Source of the DNA: Tillandsia leiboldiana
Taxonomy: Eukaryota > Streptophyta > Magnoliopsida > Poales > Bromeliaceae
Reading direction: 5' to 3'
Assembly: GCA_029204045.2 (NCBI GenBank)
Contig: CM055066.1
Location: 22,238,120-22,302,119 of the forward strand
Length of the DNA stretch: 64,000 nt
Made by a program: the position numbers and the translations under genes. A model generated the notes under the pieces. The model ran no database searches and had not been told where the DNA came from. It saw only the letters and a list, made by a program, of their open reading frames with translations. Shown one piece after another: positions 1 to 13,600 of this stretch (positions within the stretch are counted from its first letter, which is position 1; each line of letters starts with the position of its first letter).

Positions 1-1987
<1,987 letters not shown>

Positions 1988-2269
1988 CTACTATGCTATT
2001 AATAGTACAAAGTCATTAGTGCTATTAAGTTTTTGACCCTTGGATTAAGAGCTATGTGGTTGGAATAGCACCAAACAATTAGTGCTATCAAGTTTTTCAT
2101 TATTATATCAACCTCTTTGATCATTTCCACCCGTTAGATCATGCTATTCTCTCAACCACCTACTAAACCCAAGGGATCCACTATCATCCTAACCACACAG
2201 CTTTTAATCCAAAGGTCAAAAACTTAATAGCACCAATAACTTTGTGCTCTTAATAGTACAGTAGTCTAG
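1988..2269. mobile_element. MITE, family C copy 1 (about 75-bp terminal inverted repeats)
   Basis: The left end (ACTATGCTATTAATAGTAC...) matches the reverse complement of the right end (GACTACTGTACTATTAAGAG...) for about 75 bp, including the shared stretch GTGCTATTAAGTTTTTGACC. There is no coding sequence. It lies between (TA)n arrays like its relatives at 9461-9690, 52177-52400, 52421-52702 and 53391-53621. The superfamily is not determined; TA flanks would suit a TA-targeting transposase. Confidence 0.75.
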
Positions 2270-2272
2270 TTA

Positions 2273-2386
<114 letters not shown>

Positions 2387-2673
2387 GCTTTCGAAAGTAC
2401 GGAGGCCTTCATACTTGTAAATTGTTTTCGATGATGAGACATCCGATTCGACGATCGGCTCTGCTAGACATGATTTATAATGTTGGAACTATCTAGAAAC
2501 CAAATTTCATAATTTTTTGATTTGTTTGCTAGTAAACGAGTAGTCTCAAAATAAACGGCTAAAAATAAAAATCTCATAAAAAATAGTGATAAAAGACTCA
2601 AATTTCAAATCGAAAGTATTGATCTTACTCTTGATGTTAAGTAGAATTTTCTATTAAAGTTTCACCTAATTTG

Positions 2674-4074
2674 TGTTGGGTTATATGTAATGTAGGATCC
2701 ACAAGGATCTAAATAGGTACTATCAAACAACTAGAGGGGGGGTGAATAGGTGTAATACTTATAAAACCAAATCTCAGTTCAAAATAAAAACCAATGCGGA
2801 AAATAAAAACAGCACACCGAGATTTACGTGGAAACTCCAATCCAGGAGAAAAACCACGGGACCAACACGCAATAACAATCCAAAAAGAATAGAAGAATAA
2901 CAAGGTGATTATCGACTCCACGGACTCAAACCCCTTCTTCAGCTTCTTCGGACCTTGCGCTGACCGGTTGGATATCCACGCAATAACAATCCCTAAGAAA
3001 AGAAGAATAACAAGGTGATTACCGTCTCCACGGATTTAACCCCTCATTCAATTTCTTGGACCTTGCGCTCCACCGTTTGCACGTCCACTGCGCACGTTCG
3101 AATCCACGAACGCCACTCGAGTCCACGAGCACACGTTTCGAATCCACGAAACGCCTTTAGCACACCGAATCCACGATGCCACGTCGAATCCACGACGCAA
3201 ACTCAGTCGATAAGAATTTTGACTTCGATGGTGATCCTTTGCTTAGATTCTCATTGAGGAACCGTAGAAGAAATCTCTAAGCAAAGATTAGATCAATTCG
3301 ACAAAAGATATGTTCTTGAAAGAACCGTCGAATTGACCTAAAGGAGGCTATTAAGAAGAACAATGAAAACCTAGCCTCTAGGGTTGCTCACAAGAGTTTT
3401 ATAAATTGATCGGTAGAGAACCCACATTTTTGAGAAACCCTAAATGTCTATTTATAGTTTAGAAACCTTTGGAACGAGAAAAGAATCAAAAACTTACCTT
3501 ATCTGGAAATTTTCAGGACGGCGATCCGGATCGGATTTACTGCGATCCGGATCATCGTAACGAGATTGACGATTCCAGAAAACCAAGGGTTCGGGATCCG
3601 GATTGCAAGGTCCGATCCGGATCGTTCATGCAATTCAGCAAAGTCCCATGTTCGGGATCCGGATTGGAATGGCCTAGGATCCGGATTGAAATTGCCAATG
3701 AACAAGTACCCTTCGGGATCCGGATTGCAAGGTCTGATCCGGATCCTGAACATGTCCCATGTCCAGTTTTTGATTTTTATGCAATTAAAAGATCATCCAA
3801 GTGTTTCTACACTATAAGAAAGTATTCGGATCACCACAATTATTTAGTTAAACATACCTGATCCTCTTGAATACTTTCTTCTTGAGATTGATGTAACTGA
3901 TCCATAATTCTTCAACTTCAATCTTCAAGACTCAAGACACTGAGTGTCAACTTGAGCTCTTGTTGAATCTTCTCTAAGTCTTTGATTGCTGATTGACAAT
4001 TTGATCCCTTTAAGACTCCGACTCAACTCACTGACTTGACTCACGAAATATGCCAACACCAAAATGCCGTAACA
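2674..4074 (-). repeat. 3' LTR of the gag-only Copia element
   Basis: 1401 bp. It contains an internal ~110-bp direct duplication (2871-2980 and 2981-3085, both starting with CAATAACAATCC), a cluster of GAATCCACGA motifs (3105-3200) and a cluster of GATCCGGATC palindromes (3520-3750). It differs from the other LTR by a few substitutions and about 21 bp extra in the GATCCGGATC cluster. Confidence 0.9.
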
Positions 4075-5685
4075 ATCTCCCCCTTTGGCAATTTCGTGAC
4101 AAAACCCAAAAATACATAAAAGCGCTCAAGTCACTCATCTTAAACCAAAAAGTCGAAATTCAATGTTATCACTAAAACATTGATTTTCTTTGCGTGAAAG
4201 ATCCAATAAATACAAAATTACATTTGAACCAAACAGTCCTAGAACATACTCAATGACTTAGGACTTGGAGTCTTAAAGTGATGTAATTCCTGCAAAACAA
4301 AACTCCAAACAAAATCAAACGTTAGTCGTTAGAAATTAGAATCCTACATTTGATTCGTCCTTTTGGTTCTTTTGTTTTTCGGCTTTTTCAGTCCTTTCTT
4401 TATCTCCCCCTATCATGAGCATCTCTAACATGTTCTCCATGTTCTCCATGTTCTCCCTGTTATGAGCATCTCTGTTCTCCCCCTTTATGATACGATCATT
4501 AATTTATGTTCTCCCCCTTTTTGTCACAAATTGTCAAACAGTGAACATACTACACAAAAGGAAATCACTAACATCATTAGTTCATAGAGAAAGAGAGATA
4601 AAAGCTCAATTCTGGTATACAACAAAAATGCAGATTGCGAACCTGTACCAGAAAGCAAAAATCAGATAATTTCTTGAAACAAATCCAGATTTTGGAATCT
4701 TTTCAAATACCGATTTGTATTCCATCAAGAAATCAATTTAAGTGCTTTAAACAATGAATTCACACAGATGCCATTCAAACCAATTAATTTCACGAAATTA
4801 AAAAGATTTACTCCAAAATCATGAAAAACAAAGATAAAACATTATAAACAGTTTTTTATGTTATATTCATCAAACACAAGTCATCAAAAATAATCTTGAG
4901 ATCCAAACTCTATCAAGATGTAACGGATTTACAAAGATGACTTACGGAGATTTCCAAATGACATCAATTCTGAATTCTACCCTTTCAAATTTGAGATAAG
5001 CACTAAAATACCTAAGGGTGGCTCTTTGAGCATCTTTCAACTATCCCACCTTATACCAGCCAGGAGATTGTTCAAAATAAGAACTTTGAATATAAATCTC
5101 CGAAAGCTTCAACTAAAAAATTCTCATAAAATATTATCCAAGCATCCATAACATGTGGTAGCTTCACACACAAACCGGACGACCGGGGTGGCAGCTCTTT
5201 CCAACATGTGGTAGTAGTTTTCACACTCCTTTCGGATGTAACTCTTTCCACATCTTTTATAGATCATTTATTTACCCTTGTAAGAATGCAATCTCTTACG
5301 TGAAAGAATTAAATCCGAAATTTTAGTCTATCAGTTGTCTCACGTTTGACACAATGAATTCACACAACCGAGATAGATTAAGCATCTAAAGATCACACAT
5401 GATTTCTAAAATTTGATGCTTATAATATCAAAAACTCCTATAATGAAGTATCGTCAAGAATATGATTATGGAGTAAAGTTGATAATCCATATAAAATTAA
5501 TTTGGAGTGAATAAACGTGAAGCCCCTTTTTATTCAATGCACTTGTTCATTAAAAACCTTTTGTTCAAAAAAAAAAAAAAAAAAAAAAAACATAAAAACA
5601 AAGAGCATTGAAAACATGTAATGCAGAGATTAAGAAAAATATGAAGGGAAAACCAATCAAAGCATTACATACAGTCATAAGCTAT
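4075..5685. other. Noncoding part of the Copia element, with polypurine tract and poly-A run
   Basis: Next to the LTR the minus strand reads AAAGGGGGAGAT, the expected polypurine tract for plus-strand priming. The rest is AT-rich with no long reading frame on either strand, and a run of about 24 A at 5567-5591. This is where pol would sit in an autonomous element. Confidence 0.7.
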
Positions 5686-7647
5686 TTAGAACTTAAGACA
5701 AGGAAAGATATCACCTTTCCGAATCCAAAATCGTCGGATTTTGGGTTGTCTTGATTCGTTGTGGCCGGGAGTTGATAGCTTTGACTGTTGATCCACCTTA
5801 GGTCTTTGCCTCGCAGTGATCCACTTGTATGATTGATGATGTGGCTCGGACCTTTGGTGGGTTGAGTGAACTCCTTTGACTTGATGTGTCTTTTGATTCC
5901 GTTGAGTTCGCTCCGTAGATGAAGTTGCCGAAGAATTTTTCTTTCCCTTTTTCGGGCAATCCTTCACCAAATGTCCTTCAAGTCCACAAAGGTGACACGT
6001 TCTTCCTTTCAATTTGAATGTGGAACTTGAAGCATGCACAGTTTGATCCTTTTTAAAACCCAAACCAACTTTGGTTGTTTGACCTAATCCGCACATACAA
6101 TCTAGTTTCTTGGAAACGGTTGAAAGCCTTTGTATGTCGGATTTGAGTTCATGAACTTGCTTGGTCAATGCTTGGTTGGTGACATGAATCTCCTCAAACT
6201 GTTTTTCAAGAAAATCAATCTTGTTAATATGGGAATTAACGATCGTTTCCGATTGATTTATCTTTTCCTGGAGGATTTTATTATTATCCAATAAAAGCTC
6301 TCGTTCCTCCTTGAGATCATGAAGTTTGATCTTTAAAGCATGATTCTCGTCTTGATTCTCAAGTCGTTGCTTCCTCAACTTCTTGATATGCTTGGCCATC
6401 TTCTTAGATTCCGCAAGAAGTTGTTGATATGCCTCAACGAGTTCTTCCTCGTCCGACTCCCCCTCACTTGATGACTCTCCGCCGGTTGTTGATGTTTCAT
6501 ACAAAATCAAAGGAGTAGAGTCAGTGATTAAAGATGATAAACAATTATTAGAAGAGGGAAAATGAGAGGCATGAAAAGCAATGGCGTTTTCCTCTTTACT
6601 TGAGGTCGATTCATTAGAAGTAGAATCGTCCCAAGTTTTCGCTTGCAAAGCCTTCTTTTTGTATGATTTCTTAGAAGGACAATCCGTTGAAAAATGGCCG
6701 TAGCCTTTGCATTGATAGCATTGGATTTCCCCTTCGAAATCATCTTTTTCTTTTTCTTTAGAAGGTTTTGCAACACCTTTGAGTTTAGAGGATTTAGAAC
6801 CCGATGATCCTTTAGATTGTTTCGTGGATGAAGATCCATCGGTTCGATTCTTCCAAAATTTCCGACGAAATTTCTTTGTGATCCGCGCCAATTGTTCTTC
6901 AAAATCGGCAAAAGAGATTTCATCGTCGGAACTTGATTCGCTATCTTCTTCCTTTGTGGATTTGAATGCAATACCTGTAAGCTTAGAAGAAGACTTGGAA
7001 GAAACTTGATTAGTAGGAAAAGTCATCTCATAAGTTTGCAAAGCACCTACTAATTCCTCTACACTCATCTCATCCGGATGACTAACGGTTTCAATGGCGG
7101 TAACCTTTGCCCTAAACCGTTCCGGAAGAGTCCGAAGTATCTTTCTTACAATTTTCGACTCCGGGATCTTTTCTCCTAAATTAGCACATGTATTGATTAT
7201 ATCTTGAAGTCGTGTGTAATAATCTGTAAACAATTCATGCTCTTCCATATGAATAGAGTCAAATTGACTTGTAAGCATCTGGAGCTTTTGAATTTTTACA
7301 AGATTAGTACCCTCATGTGTAATTTTGAGAATATCCCAAATTTCCTTCGCGGTTTCACACGCAAAAATTCGTGTGAACTCAGTCGAGGAAAGAGAATTAA
7401 ATAAAGCGTTCATACCTTTCCCATTGTAAGAAGATCTTTCAAATTCCTCTTTGGACCATCTAGAGCGAGATTTTGGGGTAGTAGAATTTCCTACTTCCTC
7501 AACAGGATGCACCCAACCGTATTCCACGGTTTGCCATACCCGCTCATCAATTGCGATGAGAAAAGCCCTCATACGCACTTTCCAATAAGCATAATTAGTC
7601 CCATCAAAAAGAGGAGGTCTATAAATATTACCACTTTCACCCATCAT
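5686..7647 (-). CDS. gag: Copia-type Gag polyprotein (capsid plus two zinc knuckles), stand-alone
   Basis: A 653-residue product read from the first of two adjacent Met codons just inside the primer site; a longer frame upstream only reads through primer site and LTR. The N-terminal ~220 residues have the plant Copia Gag layout (PPLFDGTNYAYWKVRMRAFL near residues 10-30, then a UBN2-type capsid fold). A Ser/Lys-rich linker leads to a CCHC knuckle CYQCKGYGHFSTDC (about residue 311). A heptad-rich coiled coil follows (about 400-530), then a second knuckle CHLCGLEGHLVKDC (about 550). Family knowledge: Gag assembles cytoplasmic particles that package element RNA. The frame ends shortly after the FWIRKGD-like stretch where pol would normally begin. 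Fully open, so recently active or under selection. Confidence 0.9.
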   Translation of the reverse strand: MMGESGNIYRPPLFDGTNYAYWKVRMRAFLIAIDERVWQTVEYGWVHPVEEVGNSTTPKSRSRWSKEEFERSSYNGKGMNALFNSLSSTEFTRIFACETAKEIWDILKITHEGTNLVKIQKLQMLTSQFDSIHMEEHELFTDYYTRLQDIINTCANLGEKIPESKIVRKILRTLPERFRAKVTAIETVSHPDEMSVEELVGALQTYEMTFPTNQVSSKSSSKLTGIAFKSTKEEDSESSSDDEISFADFEEQLARITKKFRRKFWKNRTDGSSSTKQSKGSSGSKSSKLKGVAKPSKEKEKDDFEGEIQCYQCKGYGHFSTDCPSKKSYKKKALQAKTWDDSTSNESTSSKEENAIAFHASHFPSSNNCLSSLITDSTPLILYETSTTGGESSSEGESDEEELVEAYQQLLAESKKMAKHIKKLRKQRLENQDENHALKIKLHDLKEERELLLDNNKILQEKINQSETIVNSHINKIDFLEKQFEEIHVTNQALTKQVHELKSDIQRLSTVSKKLDCMCGLGQTTKVGLGFKKDQTVHASSSTFKLKGRTCHLCGLEGHLVKDCPKKGKKNSSATSSTERTQRNQKTHQVKGVHSTHQRSEPHHQSYKWITARQRPKVDQQSKLSTPGHNESRQPKIRRFWIRKGDIFPCLKF

Positions 7648-7667
7648 GATAGATAAACCTAAAACCC

Positions 7668-7679
7668 GCTCTGATACCA
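7668..7679 (-). promoter_or_regulatory. Primer-binding site (tRNA-Met) of the Copia element
   Basis: The minus strand reads TGGTATCAGAGC two bases inside the 5' LTR, complementary to the 3' end of plant initiator tRNA-Met. This fixes the element on the minus strand. Confidence 0.85.
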
Positions 7680-7681
7680 AT

Positions 7682-9061
7682 TGTTGGGTTATATGTAATG
7701 TAGGATCCACAAGGATCTAAATAGGTACTATCAAACGACTAGAGGGGGGGTGAATAGGTGTAATACTTATAAAACCAAATCTCAGTGCAAAATAAAAACC
7801 AATGCGGAAAATAAAAACAGCACACCGAGATTTACATGGAAACTCCAATCCAGGAGAAAAACCACGGGACCAACACGCAATAACAATCCAATAAGAATAG
7901 AAGAATAACAAGGTGATTACCGACTCCACGGACTCAAACCCCTCCTTCAGCTTCTTCGGACCTTGCGCTGACCGGTTGGATATCCACGCAATAACAATCC
8001 CTAAGAAAAGAAGAATAACAATGTGATTACCGTCTCCACGGATTTAACCCCTCCTTCAATTTCTTGGACCTTGCGCTCCACCGTTTGCACGTCCACTGCG
8101 CACGTTCGAATCCACGAACGCCACTCGAGTCCACGAGCACATGTTTCGAATCCACGAAACGCCTTTAGCACACCGAATCCACGATGCCACGTCGAATCCA
8201 CGACGCAAACTCAGTCGATAAGAATATTGACTTCGATGGTGATCCTTTGCTTAGATTGTCATTGAGGAACCGTAGAAGAAATCTCTAAGCAAAGATTAGA
8301 TCAATTCGACAAAAGATATGTTCTTGAAAGAACCATCGAATTGACCTAAAGGAGGCTATTAAGAAGAACAATGAAAACCTAGCCTCTAGGGTTGCTCACA
8401 AGAGTTTTATAAATTGATCGGTAGAGAACCCACATTTTTGAGAAACCCTAAATGTCTATTTATAGTTTAGAAACCTTTGGAACGAGATAAGAATCAAAAA
8501 CTTACCTTATCTGGAAATTTTCAGGACGACGATCCGGATCGTCGTAACGAGATTGACGATTCCAGAAAACCAAGGGTTCGGGATCCGGATTGCAAGGTCC
8601 GATCCGGATCGTTCATGCAATTCAGCAAAGTCCCATGTTCGGGATCCGGATCGGAATGGCCTAGGATCCGGATTGAAATTGCCAATGAACAAGTACCCTT
8701 CGGGATCCGGATTGCAAGGTCTGATCCGGATCCTGAACATGTCCCATGTCCAGTTTTTGATTTTTATGCAATTAAAAGATCATCCAAGTGTTTCTACACT
8801 ATAAGAAAGTATTCGGATCACCACAATTATTTAGTTAAACATACCTGATCCTCTTGAATACTTTCTTCTTGAGATTGATGTAACTGATCCATAATTCTTC
8901 AACTTCAATCTTCAAGACTCAAGACACTGAGTGTCAACTTGAGCTCTTGTTGAATCTTCTCTAAGTCTTTGATTGCTGATTGACAATTTGATCCCTTTAA
9001 GACTCCGACTCAACTCACTGACTTGACTCACGAAATATGCCAACACCAAAATGCCGTAACA
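7682..9061 (-). repeat. 5' LTR of the gag-only Copia element
   Basis: 1380 bp, nearly identical to 2674-4074. The missing ~21 bp lie between two GATCCGGATC copies, as expected from slippage between short repeats. High identity indicates a recent insertion. Confidence 0.9.
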
Positions 9062-9307
9062 ATTTGAATAGTTCTACACTGTTAAACTTACAAACGTGTC
9101 ACATCGATTGTTAAAATAGTAATTTTTTAGACTTTTTGATCGCTTGGTAAATGATATTCAAAAATTATAAAATTTAATTTCTAAATTGTTCTAATATCGT
9201 AGATCATGCGTAACGGAGCCGATCGTCGAATTGGATGTCTTATCATCGAAAATAACTTACAAGCACAAAGCACAGTGACCTTCGTACTTTCGAAAGCACA
9301 CGAGACC

Positions 9308-9310
<3 letters not shown>

Positions 9311-9344
<34 letters not shown>
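9311..9344. repeat. (TA)n microsatellite
   Basis: Pure TA dinucleotides between the family A MITE and a family C fragment. Confidence 0.9.
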
Positions 9345-10721
<1,377 letters not shown>

Positions 10722-10745
10722 CTAGTGGAGTACCCGCGCTTCGCT
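10722..10745 (-). other. Helitron 3' terminus: hairpin and CTAG
   Basis: On the minus strand GCGAAGCGC (3-bp GC stem, AAG loop, 10736-10744) is followed by GGGTACTCCACTAG, ending at 10722. In this family a 3' hairpin stops rolling-circle transfer. Confidence 0.8.
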
Positions 10746-11242
10746 GCAGGTCACAAACCGAATATACAAAATAAATAGCATTAAGTAGACAGTAAGAGAG
10801 CCTTAAGTCATACTATAGTAATATCTCATTTAACAAAGTTTATAGAAAGTCGGAACTATTTAAGTAGATGATCATATCTCAGACAAAATTTGCACAAAAC
10901 ATATACGTAATTAAGAAAACAGTGAGAAGCACGGATAGTAATTTTTCATTTCTTGGCTTCATCGGTAGAGGCAGCTTCATCAAACCTACAAATTAATTGA
11001 CATAATTGAATACAATTAATATTTTTTTGCAATAAAATATAAGTGTGTAATGATATTAATGTAGTTTAGACTGTACGTGAGTCGGAGCCTCTTAGCATGT
11101 TGGATTTCAGATAAGTCGTTAGGAAGTTGTCCTGACCTGATTATAAATTAACAGGAAAAAAAAAGAAAGAATGACCAAAATATTAGGGAAAATATTAATT
11201 TCCTTATAAAAATTTATTTAAAGCATCATGAGGATAGTTTGA
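10746..11242. other. Helitron 3' noncoding region
   Basis: AT-rich sequence between the RPA1-like stop codon and the Helitron terminus. No further gene is seen. Confidence 0.5.
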
Positions 11243-12574
11243 TTACCCTGAGGAACATTCAGTACTCGGCGATGGCTCAACAAATATTTCTTTCTGGATT
11301 TGTTTGTCGGTCTCAGGTGAATGTACCTGTTCTTCATATTTGATAAGCAAATTTGTTGCTATAGGAGACTTTCCCTTTGTATTTGAGTATAACGTAAAAA
11401 TTTTGATCACTTTAAAAGATGGAAAACTGGATGTAAATTTGAGTGCATCAGGTACAATCTGAAAAATACGCATCTGACCAATAACTGTTTTAATTGCAGG
11501 CGGAAGGGAGAACTGATCTGATCCCGGTAAGATAGCTAAATTTTGAGCTGGAATATGAATAAGTTCCTGTGCTATCTTTCTGAAAACAATAAAGTTAGCC
11601 GTACCACTACCATCGTCAACAATAATATTCAATTTGTACCTAATCAAAATGGAAGACGATTAATCGTAATTTATGTTTAATTGAAATTAAGTTGAAACGT
11701 AAAATTTATATATTAATATAATTTAGAATTAAAATTATTACCATGGTATAGGAGGCTGGTCGTTTTGGTTACAACTTGAGCACCGGAAAGTATCATCATA
11801 TGTTTTAATAGCTGCCTTACAGTTACGACATGCTTTGTACCACCAACCAAATGAGGTATCAATGTCAACAACTTTAGCCTGACATGTGAACTTAACGTTC
11901 TGAAAGGAAAAGGCCGTATGTGTGTATATACATACATATAAAGCAGTGAAAAAGAAAGAAAGGAAAACAAATGTAAAATGTCTGTATTATAAGGAAAACA
12001 AATACCTGCATGGTAGAAACGTCGCAATCTAACAATTCAGCCACGGTTTTTCTGTTATAGCACATTTCTTCTTGAGGACTGATAAGTTGGTCATGACTGG
12101 TATCAATCCGTTGTATTGAATTAGCTGTAGGTTGTAAGCTGCACACGATAATTTAAAAGTAAATAAAATACAGTACAAAACCGTAGAAAAAAAGGAAATA
12201 AATACTTAATTTCAAAACCTATTTAGCAATTCTGAAACTTCTGGAATCTCCAAATCAAAGTAAATCTTTGAAGCCGAACACGTTGATAAATGCATCTTAT
12301 CTACAGGTAGACAATCAAATACAGAATCAACAATAGGTATAATTACAGAAATAAAGTTATTGTATTGTAAATATAGCTGCAAACCTCTAAATGACCGGAC
12401 TGTCATTCCAGCAAGCTTATTATAATTGGAACGTTTTTATTTTTTTCTGAAACATAATTATCATCGAAATCCAATGCAAATTTATCCCATAATGTAATTG
12501 ATAGAGCATTCCTCCTGTATAAGAAAGCAAACAATATTCTGCGCATATGAGTAAATAAATAAATAAATAAATAA

Positions 12575-12654
<80 letters not shown>

Positions 12655-13195
12655 AACCAACAACATGTAAATAACGTAATTTAGATTTAATTGTAAACAA
12701 TATGAACAAAAACTGACTCTAAATCTTGGATTTCTAAATTTCTAATGGGAGTAAGCGTCTGCCCAACATATTTTTGCGTAATGTCACCGACAGCTGTAAC
12801 TTGCCCTAAAACATCTGTAACATATGTAAGATATAAACATTAGTATCGAAAGAATTGGAATATTATCAAATTTCGGATTTTAGAAAACAAATGTGGAATT
12901 CTATAAATAAACAGTACCAGCGAGAACAGCATCGTTGTATCTCTGTTTCTCAAGTTGAGAGAAGGCCAGGAAAGTAAAGCTATATAAAGGGATGTCTTTA
13001 CTATCTTCTTCAAGTAAGGTCAGGGAGGTCCATTTATTTATTTGAAGCATATAAAGGCGTTCGACAGCAGCATATCTCTTCTTTGTAGGAATGACACTGA
13101 ATTTCTCTATTAAATATACACTACCTTCTGTAAGTCGACATCTAACTTCTTCTGCATCTTGTTTTCGAATCGTCCCTTGTAAAGAATAGCCCTTA
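11243..13195 (-). pseudogene. Helitron RPA1-like single-stranded-DNA-binding protein, multi-exon, one frameshift
   Basis: Several short minus-strand exons fit a replication protein A 70-kDa-like OB-fold protein. From N to C: 12916-13195 (OB part with YLIEKFSVIPTKKRYAAVER), about 12717-12815 (DVLGQVTAVGDITQKYVGQ), about 12425-12520 (ALSITLWDKFALDFDDNY), about 12220-12419 (AGMTVRSFRGLQLYL), 12006-12138, 11742-11899 (zinc ribbon WWYKACRNCKAAI...FRCSSC) and 11243-11639 (YKLNIIVDDGSGTANFIVF). Splice sites are visible, e.g. a GT-AG intron 11640-11741. A one-base frame change near 12415 separates two parts of one OB domain. Such proteins are thought to bind ssDNA during Helitron rolling-circle transposition. 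The first exon could not be fixed; boundaries marked about are approximate. Confidence 0.75.
12561..12651. repeat. (AAAT)n-(TA)n microsatellite in an RPA1-like intron
   Basis: A few AAAT units followed by about 70 bp of TA, between two RPA1-like exons. Confidence 0.9.
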
Positions 13196-13600
13196 ATGTA
13201 ATTGAAATAACATCATAATAGTGTCATTTGTAAAATGGGAAAAATATAACATCAAATATAAGTGATATGCGATAGTAAATAAGGAGATGTAATTATTTTG
13301 CACGATGTTTAATGTCCCCATCATTTCATCCACTAATAGGCAGTCTAGACTAAATATATCACCTTTCAGAAATGGAGCAGTTTATTCCCATATTCGGCAT
13401 ATGCGTACTTTGATTTTGCAGTCCTGTCGTTGCGATAACAGTACATATTCCATGATAAGTTATAAAATTACCTAAAAAATGCAAGTAGAGAAAGTAAAGA
13501 TTAGTAAAGAAAAGATATTTATTATTGTGGGAAATATTTACATATTGTATTGAACGGAAGAAAATACTACATATAATAATACACAATAAACAATCGAGTA
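13196..13600. other. Spacer between the RPA1-like gene and RepHel
   Basis: About 400 bp of AT-rich DNA downstream of the RepHel stop codon. It may hold the promoter and first exon of the RPA1-like gene, but I could not define either. Confidence 0.4.

Larger units (their letters stand above)
2674..9061 (-). mobile_element. Gag-only, non-autonomous Copia-type LTR retrotransposon (TR-GAG-like)
   Basis: It has two near-identical LTRs (2674-4074 and 7682-9061) that in plus orientation begin TGTTGGGTTATATG and end GCCGTAACA. The 5-bp duplication ATTTG flanks it exactly (2669-2673, 9062-9066). A tRNA-Met primer site and a polypurine tract adjoin the LTRs on the minus strand. The internal region codes only for Gag; no protease, integrase, reverse transcriptase or RNase H could be found in the remaining 1.6 kb. 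Gag resembles SIRE-type Copia. Mobility would need enzymes from a relative. Confidence 0.88.

Noticed and set aside
3469..3861. Frames in the Copia LTR rich in Arg-Ile-Asp-Pro repeats (also 8477-8848)
   Set aside because: Translation of the GATCCGGATC motif cluster; not a gene.
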